Notes: generated from the sequence alone by a model not told the origin. 38,241 nucleotides of DNA from Pleurotus djamor (GCA_029747585.1 JAPEVF010000432.1:1-38241), one strand, 5' to 3'. Counted from the first letter of the stretch, positions 22,621 to 32,297 are shown. A program made the numbers and translations.

Positions 22621-23752
22621 GGACCGACGAATATCACTTGAGTTTATTTATACGACGAAAGCCACTGTATTCGAGTGGCATTTTGCATGGCGACGGTGAC
22701 GAAGAACAATATGGACTGTAATTTGAAGACATCGGGTCATGTTGAAAGGCAAGACAAAAACAGGTTCGTTATTTTGATCGCCACGGGTAGACACGGATGA
22801 GACATTTTTCGAAGTTCAACATCGAGACAATAAAGTCTTCCATTCTAAACTACCAGCACGTCGATAGACTGAGAGCATACTGAGGTCACATTGCGCAGAG
22901 AGACATAGCCGATTCTGACTTCGTTCCAACCGTTCAGAAATCACGCGAGATTTGGAGGTGAGTGAGACGACATAATAAGGGTAAACAACATGGCAAGGTG
23001 GGGAGAGTGCAGTATGCTCGATCTTGTACTCAAGAAATTCGATGATTCAGACAAGTTCAGACATCGCAGTGCACATTGAGTGCACAGGGACAAGATCCTG
23101 ATCAGCCGGCTGCCCCGGGCCGTCACGCGTCACGCGTCAAGCGCCTATCTTCTGTTTGTGAGGCGTTTTCCTTCCAATGGCTTTCCTCAGACTTTCTTCC
23201 AAGTTGCCTACCAGGACTCACAGTCGCGATGATCGAATATAGCTGACCATGGGTCACGCTCGCTTCTTTAGTGCGATTCCCCAAGGATCTTGGGGGGGAA
23301 TGCGATGAACACCGGAACTTGAAACACACCGTTAATTCTCTTGAGGTTCCCCACAAGTGCCCCAACATGGTCCAAGGACTGGGGAATAGAGAGCCAGATG
23401 AAAAGTCGGTATGGTGTGTGCTGCTTTCAAACGTTTGAAACTTGCATGTCTCTGATTCCTCGCAAACAGCCTTGGCTAGAATCTTGACACCAACCACATT
23501 GCCAATCACAAGTCCATGTGTTCTACTCAATTGCAAGTGGTGCACTTGATACCACTCAAGATAGTGGTGCTATAGGGGCATAGCTCAAAACGTCTACCAG
23601 AACGACGGATTGACAGCTAGTCTTCCCCGGCGCCTTGGGGTTTCTAGCCTGTGATCAACCATTACGTTTCGAGTATCGTTGTCCATGAAGTCGGTCCGAC
23701 CATGAGGAAATCCATCGTCAATGGAGTACTCTCCCTTCATGTTCAGAGTCTG
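22621..23752. other. Intergenic region upstream of SKL-5
   Basis: No gene is recognised. A 140-codon minus frame at 23545-23123 overlaps the duplicated flank and has no domain. Confidence 0.45.
23431..23680 (+). repeat. Duplicated upstream flank, copy at SKL-5
   Basis: Diverged match to 29135-29400. Shared landmarks in order are TTGAAAC, CATGTCTCTGAT, CAATCAC then AGTCCATGTG, TTCTACTC/TCTACTCT, TGCACTTGATA, and ACGTTTCGAG. It lies a few hundred bases upstream of its gene in both cases. Confidence 0.65.
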
Positions 23753-23833
23753 TATAAAAGCTAGCCATTCCTGGCTGTGTATTCCTCAGGTTGATCCTCG
23801 AAACACACTCCTTCAAGTCGCGTGGCTGGTCCA
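23753..23833 (+). promoter_or_regulatory. SKL promoter module of SKL-5
   Basis: TATAAAA is at 23753-23759, CCTCAGGTTGATCCTC at 23784-23799 (31 nt from the TATA start), and TCGCGTGGCTGGTCCA at 23818-23833. The start codon is at 23878. Confidence 0.8.
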
Positions 23834-23877
23834 TCTTTCTCAAAGTCTTCCGCTTTTATATTTCATTGCTGGTTATG

Positions 23878-25579
23878 ATGAACGTACGACACTTCCTTCG
23901 TTCCGCCGTCATCTTTTCTTGTGTCCTCTCGGTGATCTGTTCTCCCATTTTCCGCGATGACCGCAACATGGATCTCGACGCCCGGGTCGCTGAGGGCATG
24001 CCAGGAAATTCACAAATTCGAGACCTGGCTTTCACCAGTGACTACGGATACGTACGTGCTACTTCCTTGACCTCTTGACACCCTCTAATTCCCCATCCAG
24101 GATGGTATCTCTGCCCCCGAACGACGCGCACCGCCGCCGAAGGGGAGGGTTTCCAAGACACGGAAAATAGCTAAGACAAGCAAGACACCAAAGGCATCCA
24201 ACCAAACGCCCAAGAAACTGCCATCAAAGGGCACAACTCAGAAGCCGTCTCGCAAGCCCTCAGTTCCCGCCCGACCAAAGAAGGCAACTCGCCCACCTCC
24301 CCAGAATTCACGTAACTCTAGGAAACCACCCAGCAAAACCCCTCCAAAGAGCACCCAGCCTAAGAATGGCGCGTCTTGTCTTATCAGACGCGGTATTCTA
24401 CTCAGTAAACGAACCTTCGAAACGAGTTGCTGTGAGTTTCATCTCTCATCTTCGAATTTCGCTGCGATACCGAACCTCCCCCTCTATTATCAGCAACTGC
24501 TAGTCTCACTCTCGATGGAGTCACACGCTCTATCAAAAAAAAGTCGATGACCAGGGGCGGACGTCAATCACTTACAAAGTCACTGACGGTTGGCCCGACT
24601 CCTCCGGTGCAAACGTTCTGGCTTTCGCCAAGACAGGAAAACGTGTGTATCCTTTCCACCCACTTCGTTGACCTTCCGCTAAGTAACGTTGCCTTTCAGG
24701 TACTACGGATACATTCACGGAAGAGGCTGGGTGGCTTAGAGCTGTTGGACAGCTACTTGCATCCGGCGAATACGAAGGACGGAACTTTATCGTTTTCCGT
24801 GGTGCACCTGGGACACATATCGCTGGTACTGATTACTTTGCCGGCCTCTATGCGAAATTCCTGCAAGACGGGCAGATCGAAAAATGTAAAGACGAGGTCC
24901 GGACCACCATCATCCCCTTGGTTGTCGATTCGGCGGAATACTACGTGTGCGTCCACCTTCTTCGCCGTTCGCTCAATCCTCGTATCATGATTTCACTCAT
25001 CGGGCTCTATATACTGTCCTTGCATGTAGGGAGGCAACGGTAACGCGTAACGGGGTACCGGTTGCGTCGCCAAAAGTGCACAGTGTAACGCGTAACGCGA
25101 GGCTGGTTGCTTAACAAAACCGTTACCTCCCCCGAACTTTCCTTGAAAACACAATTAAACACCGAAAAACGCAAGAGAAAANGTGCGGGTTATTGCAAGC
25201 TTGTTGCCTAAAATTGTCTGTGTAACGCAATTTTTCGCCCCGTCGCCAAGGTTGAAACGATTTTTTGGGTAACGCTGCGTGGCCGGTTGCCTCCCTACAT
25301 GCACGGACAGTAGTAAACAGTATCGAGTCCTCCACACTGATATACACCCCGACAACGTCATGTTCGCTCAGCAGAACGGTCAGCTTAAAGCGACGCTCAT
25401 TGACTGGGGTCGCGCAGAGACTCAAGCATCGGTAAGAGCTCAATCTGGAATGCTTATAATCTGCCTCAACGATACTCATATATTCTGTACCGCAGTGGAG
25501 TGAAGCTCTTGCAGAACGGGTTCGTGCACAGGCGGATCGCTCGTTCTTGGAGGTGCCTGAAACAAGGATATGTGTCTGA
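23878..25579 (+). pseudogene. SKL-5: secreted kinase-like gene with frameshift and inserted element
   Basis: Six exons can be traced by homology: 23878-24051, 24101-24431, 24494-24642, 24700-24946, 25314-25431 and 25496-25579. An alternative Met lies one codon upstream. Signal peptide, acidic segment, PERRAPPPKG dibasic site, Lys/Pro-rich linker and GASCLIRRGILLSKRTF are intact. Exon 3 is 149 nt, against 147 in SKL-6. A run of eight A at 24535-24542 shifts the frame, after which TSITYKVTDGWPD appears only in another frame. Downstream, HTDIHPDNVMF and LIDWGRAETQ are well kept. Intron 4 is 367 nt, not about 60-75, because of a 297-bp element. The copy is either recently dead or mis-sequenced at the A-run. 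AATAAA lies at 25689-25694. Confidence 0.72.
25014..25310. mobile_element. MITE-like element with 25-bp terminal inverted repeats
   Basis: The ends are CTGTCCTTGCATGTAGGGAG.. (25014-25038) and its inverse (25286-25310), 25 bp with one mismatch. Both sides are flanked by TA (25012-25013 and 25311-25312), the target duplication of Tc1/mariner-like elements. It is 297 bp with no transposase frame, so non-autonomous. GTAACG occurs about six times near the two ends, and once inverted, like subterminal transposase-binding repeats. It sits in SKL-5 intron 4, and the right-hand TA forms part of the TAG acceptor. Confidence 0.82.
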
Positions 25580-26007
25580 GGCCTCTCCTCTTGTGTGTTC
25601 ACAGTTGGAGCATAGAAGTTTTCGTTTTCATATTCAACTTGAAACTTGACGTCAAATAACTTTCTTTTCGATGTCACAGTAGTGTGCCAATAAAGTTACC
25701 AGCTACTCGAGCTCAGACAATACTTCACTCGTGTAGCTTCCTACCCATGGAGTTGAACCCGCAAGAAACCCGAACTCAGAGGTAGAGTTGGGGTTTCATC
25801 CATCCGACTTTTCAACAAGTGAAGTTTGGAAGGCGCCTTTTTATTCATATAGGCGCTTGCCGCTCTCTTTACTTCCTGGTCCTCGTGCTCAACTTGTGCT
25901 CCGCAATATCCGCAATATCTCACAATGGTGGAATTGACGCCGACTCGATATGATTGACTTCCGACTATCCTGATGAAGGTAAGCGTCAGTTTCACACCTC
26001 GCGCCTT
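25580..26007. other. Intergenic region between SKL-5 and F-box 3
   Basis: Holds the SKL-5 polyadenylation signal AATAAA at 25689-25694 and the F-box 3 leader. A GTAAGC..CCCAG pair at 25979-26038 could be a leader intron, but no in-frame upstream ATG supports it. Confidence 0.5.
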
Positions 26008-27714
26008 ATGCGTACCTCCGAGTTTAACTGTTCCCAGGTAGTCAAGTTCAGATTCAGCCGAACTCCCCCCAACTCTGACGCTCAGAACCTGATTGATGAA
26101 GGGATCGCCGAGTATAAAGGTGTCGACCTTAACCAAGATATGAGCGAAGCTGTCCAAGCTCTCAAGACTCGAAGGAACAGTTTGTCCGCCATTTCTCGCC
26201 TACCGCCCGAAATTCTATCGCACATTTTCATCCTTGGGCAACCAGAATTCCCAGGGATCTTGGCGAATAGATTCTATAACGACACCAGTATCCTTGGTGT
26301 CTGTCGCTACTGGAACGAAATTGCAATGAACACTCCTCAGCTCTGGTCAAATCTCGATCTATTCCAACCAGAGCCTTCCTGGGGGCGCCGGAAGTTTGCA
26401 CGTTCTACTCAGCGGATGAATGAGCTGCTCGATCGCGCCAAGTCAAGTCCTTTATGGATCCGATGTCGTCTACCAGAGTACGAGATACAGACGTCGACGT
26501 TCATCCGCTCGGGGAATGTGGAAAAACTATGGGTTTACTCTCAGGCCACCGCTCCGATTTTCAGACTCATCGGCCCTCAATCTGAGATGTCATGCCCGCC
26601 ACCTCTGAAAGCCCTATCTGTTACTACCGAGGGCATAGACCTTAGGTTAGCCTCATCAAATCTCCTTTGGACGAGCATGCCTTCCCTCCAAGCACTCACA
26701 CTCACTGGATTCGCCATACTCGATACCCTTCCGTCACTCCCCTGTCTGAAAAGCCTCACGCTGGAGCCCACTCAATCAGATGGCATAGAAAGTAATCTGA
26801 CCATGGCTTGGCTCGTCAGCTCCTTGGTCAGTACTCCAGTCATTGAATCCATCCAAGTTCGGTTCTCCAAGAATCCAGGCACCAATGCCGTCTACCCCCC
26901 ATCCGATTTGCGCGTGACCCTTGCTTGTTTGAAGCATCTTCGCGTCCTTGGTCTTGACCCCAAGGCATACCTCTTCACTCACCTCGAAGTTCCTCCTTCA
27001 GCGATCATCCACGCCTACTGTGTTGGTTCCACACCAGAACAGCTATCGGATTTGGGCAACTACCAATCCGTCATTGAACGGTTTACTAAATGGAATGGCG
27101 GATCCACCATTGAACGGATCATCATCATGGTTCAAAGCGGGTTTCGCATCGACATATACAGACGTGAAGGGAAGAATTCGCGGCCCTTGCTTCATCTCTC
27201 TCTTGGAATTGTTCAGCTCTCAGACGCTATAACCGACTCATGTCTGGCTGATCTCTGTCACTCTCTCCCCTTCTCTTCGACTCGTCGACTCTCCTTCTCT
27301 CTGCGCTCTTCAAAGCCCGAGGAAGATGTTTATCTCGACCCGTGGGTCGAGTTACTCCACAATTCTTCACAGATCAAGAGACTGGATATTTACAAATCAG
27401 GGCACGCGGTCCCCATATTGAAAGGCCTTTTCAAACCTCCTTACGATGACGTGCTGTGCAACTCTGCACTCAAAGTCGTAACTATACTCGATGGTATTCA
27501 GAAAAATTTACAAAATGCAATCTCCCTCAAGTACATTATAGAGGATATGATCCATGAACGCATAGATGCGGGCGCTCCTTTGAAAGAGCTTCGTCTCAAT
27601 GAGGGGTTGCTGAAAGCTTCGCCACTGAAGAACGTTGGCGATCTGGTTTCAATCGTGTACATCCCTGATGCAAAGATAGCGGAGAAAATCCCAAAATTCA
27701 TCCAGTACGGCTAG
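26008..27714 (+). CDS. F-box protein 3 (basidiomycete F-box family)
   Basis: A single open frame of 568 codons runs from the Met at 26008. The family's coiled-coil-like lead-in (LIDEGIAEYKG..., AVQALKTRRNSLSAI) is followed by the F-box core ISRLPPEILSHIFILGQP, then VCRYWNEIAMNTPQLWSNL and a Leu-rich remainder (MPSLQALTLTGF, LPCLKSLTLEP, LKHLRVLGLD, APLKELRLNEG). This matches the large agaricomycete F-box family that recruits substrates to SCF ubiquitin ligases. It is intact and intronless in the coding part, and lies between SKL-5 and SKL-6 on their strand. The upstream frame stays open to 25954 without an ATG. Confidence 0.85.
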   Translation: MRTSEFNCSQVVKFRFSRTPPNSDAQNLIDEGIAEYKGVDLNQDMSEAVQALKTRRNSLSAISRLPPEILSHIFILGQPEFPGILANRFYNDTSILGVCRYWNEIAMNTPQLWSNLDLFQPEPSWGRRKFARSTQRMNELLDRAKSSPLWIRCRLPEYEIQTSTFIRSGNVEKLWVYSQATAPIFRLIGPQSEMSCPPPLKALSVTTEGIDLRLASSNLLWTSMPSLQALTLTGFAILDTLPSLPCLKSLTLEPTQSDGIESNLTMAWLVSSLVSTPVIESIQVRFSKNPGTNAVYPPSDLRVTLACLKHLRVLGLDPKAYLFTHLEVPPSAIIHAYCVGSTPEQLSDLGNYQSVIERFTKWNGGSTIERIIIMVQSGFRIDIYRREGKNSRPLLHLSLGIVQLSDAITDSCLADLCHSLPFSSTRRLSFSLRSSKPEEDVYLDPWVELLHNSSQIKRLDIYKSGHAVPILKGLFKPPYDDVLCNSALKVVTILDGIQKNLQNAISLKYIIEDMIHERIDAGAPLKELRLNEGLLKASPLKNVGDLVSIVYIPDAKIAEKIPKFIQYG

Positions 27715-27924
27715 GCCCTACTTCGACACATAGATTCTTCGAAATCCCTCGTATATATAGCACTTGCCTGTACACCAAAGTGGTGTAGTGCGAGGCCTCA
27801 GTCTAAAATGGGTCATCGACACCGAATACTAGTGGTTTGTTATGGATGTACCTGCTACCGAAAATGCAAGAATTAATTATATACCATACGAAAATGAAGG
27901 AATCGCGGCTCGTGGGACATAGTT

Positions 27925-27954
27925 GTAGACAAGGCAAGGGTAGACAAGGCAAGG
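27925..27954 (+). repeat. Tandem 15-bp repeat, two perfect units
   Basis: GTAGACAAGGCAAGG occurs twice head to tail. Confidence 0.85.
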
Positions 27955-28940
27955 ACGGTTCAACCGATGATGCACCAGTACGATGAACCTCCCGCAGGAA
28001 AACGGGCCTCTAACACCAGGGGCGATGTCTGATCTTGGTAGTCTTCATGAAGGGTCGTGTGTTTAGGGATAGAGGTCGTTGGATTACAAGAGTTAAAATT
28101 TGCTTTCTCGCCAAGTACGAAGAAAGGGTGGTTGAGTTCATCCATAAGTTCGAAGAAATTGAAGTTCCTTGCAGGAAGGACCTGAGAACGAATTAAGAAG
28201 ACGAGAGCCTCGGTATTTGAGTTTTCGTAGAGTAATCGTCATAGAATTCAAACCATTCTGCTACACCATACTACACCCCATGAATGTCTGGTTTGTAGAG
28301 ACAAGGATGATGGAACAATCCCACAGTGAACGCCACTAGTGCCTGTCGAGGGTATTACTATTAATGAGCCCAGAGAGGTTGCCCTTTGGTTGCCCTTCAA
28401 GCCTAGTAGCCTTCGGACATTGTTTTTGACCGATGTCAAGTCGATGGAATTTCCACTGACCCACAAGCTTGTTGACAACAGATAGGTACCAAAGACTGAT
28501 ATTCCTCTAGGCGCAGATAGCAAGCACAGCAAGTCGTTCGATAGATATCATCGCGGGCTCGGAGCCAGAGATCCACCGAAGAGATTGGTTAGACCATAAG
28601 TCCTTGCGGATACTAGAGCTTCGTGCTTTGCCACCGAAGCCCACTTCCTGGCACTGAGACAGAACGGCCAGCAAACGCCAAGCATCGTCGGTTGATTCGT
28701 TAAGCGGCCAGATTTACCCCAAGTACCGATATCCAGTGCCCAGCATGTTGGTGTGATAGATGGCGTCGTAGGAGGCAGCAACAAGGTATTGTACCGTGAA
28801 AAACGGACGACGATTGAATGAGGGAGCCGATGGTGACCGGTGACGAGCGGCCCGGTTAGGCGCCTTGGAGCGCCCTCGGTTCAATTCCAGCTTTCAAATC
28901 CGACTTGCTTCCGACCAAGCTCGGACTCGCTGCGAAGATG

Positions 28941-28962
28941 ATATATATATATATATATATAT
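28941..28962 (+). repeat. AT microsatellite, 11 units
   Basis: Uninterrupted AT dinucleotide run upstream of SKL-6. Confidence 0.9.
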
Positions 28963-29134
28963 CTCGCATGACAAACTTTCAGTTTCACAACCGATCTGTA
29001 TCAAGAGGGCCGTAAACATTGGTAGCTGACCGGAGTAAGTAAGTATCTGGCCTGGTGATGACAACTGACAAGTTACAACGGCGATACCAGAATGACGACT
29101 AGAGCCTTAGTATGGGTCTATCAGAACACCTGTA

Positions 29135-29400
29135 TGTATTCAAAAACGGTTGAAACCTTTCATGTCTCTGATACGAAGCGATTTATCCCTTACAGCCTTC
29201 GCTAAATTCATACAGATACGAACCGCACTGTTGTCAATCACCAGTCCATGTGCTCTACTCTATTACAACTGATGCACTTGATATGACTCTGCGGTGTTAA
29301 AGCGTCTTAATCCCAACAATCTTCATAACGACAGCCTTCGCTGCTGTTCCTTCTCGAAGCATCGCTGTTTCTGGCCTGTGGTAAACCAAGACGTTTCGAG
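29135..29400 (+). repeat. Duplicated upstream flank, copy at SKL-6
   Basis: Diverged partner of 23431-23680, in the same order and orientation ahead of the related gene. It shows that SKL-5 and SKL-6 arose by duplication of a block that included about 450 bp of upstream DNA. Confidence 0.65.
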
Positions 29401-29482
29401 CATGGCCATGACGGCGATCCAACCTGAGGAAATTCAACGTCGAACTAGGAGGATCTTTATCGTTTTACTCCTAGTATAAGGC

Positions 29483-29563
29483 TATATAAAGGCTACTTGA
29501 GCTTGACATGGCTCCCTCAGGTTGATCCTCGAAGCACACCCTCCAAGTTGCGTGGCCGGTCCA
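29483..29563 (+). promoter_or_regulatory. SKL promoter module of SKL-6
   Basis: TATATAAA is at 29483-29490, CCTCAGGTTGATCCTC at 29515-29530 (30 nt from TATAAA), and TTGCGTGGCCGGTCCA at 29548-29563. The start codon is at 29605. Confidence 0.8.
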
Positions 29564-29604
29564 TTCTTCTCAACACTTTTCGCCTTCAAATTACATTGCC
29601 CATC

Positions 29605-31025
29605 ATGAACGTACGATACATCCTTCGCTCATCCGTCATCTTTGCCTGTGTCCTCTCGGTGATCTCATCACCCATCTTCCTTGATGAGCGTACTATGGAT
29701 CTCGATGCTCGTGGAACGGAGGGCACGCCAGAAATACTCCAACTACGAGAGCTTGCCTACAATGGCCACGGATATGTCGGTGTTATATCCTTTTCCCCAA
29801 CTTTGATACCATCCTGATTGTTCATCCTCTATAGGATCATATCTCCGTCCCCGAACGACGTGCGCCACCGCTAAAGAAGAATGTCTCTGGGACGAAGAAG
29901 GTGTCTAAGACAAGAAAGGCACTGAAGCCTGTGGCCAATCAGACACCTAAGAAGAAACCAGGCGTGGACCTAGCTACGACGCCGCCCAAGAAGCCTGCGA
30001 CCCCGGCTCCTGTCCGACAAAAGACGGCGAATCAGGCCCCTCCACTTCGCCCAAATTCACAGAATTCTGGGAAACCACCTGCTAGAGCTCCTCCCAAAGC
30101 CACACAGCCTAAGAACGGGGCGTCATGTATGATCAAGCGTGGCTTTTTGCTCAGCAAACGAGCCTTCGATACCAGTTGCTGTAGGGTTTCTCTGAATCGT
30201 AATCCGACACTGTGGCCTGATCCTCTATAATAGCCACTGCTACTCTGACTCTGAACGGAGTGACGCGCTCTATGACGAAAGTCGCAGACCAGGGGCAATC
30301 ATCAGTCACTTACCAAGTCGACAATGGCTGGCCCGACTCAACTGGGAGGAATGTTCTTGCATTCGCCAAGACAGGGAAGCGTACGTTTATTCGCTTCTGC
30401 TAAATCAACCACCTCTCAGACGTACTGCTTTCAGGACCTACGGAATCGTTCACAGAGGAAATTAACTGGCTCAAGAAAGTCGGTGAACTGCTTGCAGACG
30501 GCCAGTATGAAGGAAGGAATTTTATCGTTTTCCGAGGCGCCGCTGGGAAGCATATTGCTGCTACCAACTACTTTGGCGGCATCTTGACCGAATACCTGCA
30601 AAACGGGGAGATCGGAAAATGTAAAGAAGCGATCAGGACCACGGTCATTCCATTGATTGTTGAAGAAGCGGAAGACTACGTGTGCGTCCCGAGTTCCTGC
30701 TATCTGCACGTTTCATGACTTCCTCAGCTAACATTTTCCCAACTTTGTTTGTTCAGTAATCGGTATGAAGTCCTCCACACCGATATACACCCCGACAATG
30801 TTATGTTTACTGAGCAGAACGGGCGACTCAAAGCGACGCTCATCGATTGGGGTCGGGCTGAAGCCCAGAAAACGGTAAGAGAATCTTAATAAATACTCAT
30901 GCTGATCCTCGCTTATACTAATCTACTCTGGAATGCAGTGGACTCAGGCACTCTCAGATCGAGTCAAAGCGCAGGCGATTCGCTCGTTTGTGGAGGGCAG
31001 TACGGGAATATGTGTCCAGCTCTGA
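29605..31025 (+). CDS. SKL-6: secreted kinase-like protein with Lys/Pro-rich linker
   Basis: Six exons (29605-29775, 29835-30180, 30234-30380, 30435-30681, 30757-30874, 30939-31025) give 371 residues. The signal peptide is MNVRYILRSSVIFACVLSVI. Exon 2 opens VPERRAPPLKKN, is rich in Lys, Pro and Thr, and ends GASCMIKRGFLLSKRAF plus two Cys. The kinase-fold part (about 173-371) has QSSVTYQVDNGWPD, AFAKTGK, FTEEINWLKKVGELLADG, FIVFRGAAGKHIA, HTDIHPDNVMF and LIDWGRAEAQ, and ends GICVQL. All candidate catalytic residues are kept, so it is the best intact reference for the 5/6/7 subgroup. The donor of intron 1, GTCGGT, is slightly off consensus. Confidence 0.83.
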
Positions 31026-31668
31026 GGATCTTGTCACTTCCTACGCATTCACCGAGTTACATCTGCCTGTTTCCGAGTCCTTTTCAATTCTTGTTTCAAT
31101 CGCAGACCCGGGCGATGGTTTGTTTGTGTATCTGGTCCCTCCAAACCAACGAACTTGAAGGCGCGAGAGGACCTTGGCCCCGAACTTATTCAAGGGACGT
31201 TAAGGTTCAGTCATCCGAAGAAGCGCTCCAGCTTATGTTGAACTCGTCAGAGATATTACCACCTGTCATCGCTAGACTCTGCTCTTCTTATAGGATACCG
31301 ACTCACTCACAAATGGATGGAAGAGGTGCCGCGAACACCGGGCACCAGCAGATCCGAACATGTGGTTGATAGGCTTGGAATCAACAATGCGGCTCACGTC
31401 TGCATGATTCCCCATGAAAACTGCAGAGTGAGAGTCGCTTCGAATCAAAGCAACACACACCTATGGCGTTTCAACTTACTCGTTTATCTTGAGCACCCGT
31501 TGTGTCATCGGGTTTGGAGGGTTCACAGTACCGCTTGAGCTTGATCCCGCTCTACTCTATGCTATGGTCCCATAGCGCCGTGACTCATGCCACCGCAACG
31601 ACTCCTCCATCTGCTAATCTCTCGGCGTTTCCAGCGTCGCCGTCAATGTCGGACCGATACTGACTCCT
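31026..31668. other. Intergenic region between SKL-6 and SKL-7
   Basis: A plus-strand frame continues from the end of SKL-6 to 31369, but it overlaps the last SKL-6 exon in another frame and has no domain. No gene is recognised. Confidence 0.5.
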
Positions 31669-31747
31669 ATAAAGACCACCCTCCGATTTACTCGGATTGT
31701 TCAGGTTGATCCTCGAAACCATCTGTGCAAGTTGCGTGGCCGGTCCA
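31669..31747 (+). promoter_or_regulatory. SKL promoter module of SKL-7
   Basis: TATAAAG is at 31669-31675, TCAGGTTGATCCTC at 31701-31714 (first two bases of the motif differ), and TTGCGTGGCCGGTCCA at 31732-31747. The promoter is kept although the gene is truncated. Confidence 0.75.
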
Positions 31748-31803
31748 TTCTCCTCCATCGTCTCATTATTTCAATTCTTCAAGATTCCCATTTCATCGCC
31801 ATC

Positions 31804-32297
31804 ATGATTCTCCAAAATCTCCTCCGCGAATCCGCCGTCATATTCGCTTTTGTCCTCTACGTACTATCCTCGCCCATCACCTTTGATGACGATCTCGATG
31901 TGCGCGTGGATCAGGATGCGCTAGACACCCCACAAGTCCCAGAACTGACCTTCCCCATTGGTTATGGTAATGTGCGTTGTCCTGCCTCTTCTCCTTGACG
32001 TCCTCATGACCTTGGTCATCCGCATAGGATGGTGCCGCCACTCTCGACTGGCGTTCGCCATCATCAAAGGCCAAGTTCTCCAAGGCCAAGGCGGGGATAT
32101 CGTCCAAGACTCGCAAGACACCAAAGTCGTCGAACCAAAATCAAAATGAAGCACCTAAAAAGCAGTCATCCAAGGAACTCACGACAAGGCCACCTAAAAA
32201 GCCAGCAACTCCACCGCCTTCTCGGGATTGGAGGAAGTCACCTAGTCCAATTGAGGGAACGCGAGCTGAGGATGGACCATCGTCCCGGGCATCGTGA
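31804..32297 (+). CDS. SKL-7: truncated family member, signal peptide and basic linker only
   Basis: Two exons (31804-31971 and 32028-32297) give 145 residues. MILQNLLRESAVIFAFVLYV is a signal peptide followed by an acidic segment (DDDLDVRVDQD). Exon 2 begins DGAATLDWRSPSSK, lacking the usual dibasic site, and is Lys/Ser/Pro-rich (SKTRKTPKSSNQ, close to SKL-5). It ends EDGPSSRAS with a stop where intact copies have NGASC. No kinase-fold sequence follows in the next kilobase. It may be a decaying copy, or a gene now encoding a small secreted basic protein. The conserved promoter and clean intron keep the second option open. Confidence 0.65.

Larger units (their letters stand above)
27715..29482. 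other. Intergenic region upstream of SKL-6, 1.8 kb
   Basis: No intact gene is recognised. Minus-strand open frames at 28532-28248 and 28784-28548 abut and could be eroded coding sequence, but no domain is visible. Contains a 15-bp tandem repeat, an AT microsatellite and the duplicated flank shared with SKL-5. Confidence 0.45.

Noticed and set aside
23123..23545. 140-codon minus-strand frame overlapping the SKL-5 flank repeat
   Set aside because: The partner flank at 29135-29400 has stops in the matching frame, so the similarity is of DNA and not of a conserved protein.
28248..28784. Adjacent minus-strand frames that might be a retroelement relic
   Set aside because: No reverse transcriptase, integrase or long terminal repeat signature could be seen.
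28850..28890. GGTTCAATTCC resembling a tRNA T-arm
   Set aside because: No matching A box, acceptor stem or anticodon arm upstream.
30899..31369. 156-codon plus frame after SKL-6
   Set aside because: It begins inside the last SKL-6 intron and exon in a different frame and shows no family or domain similarity.
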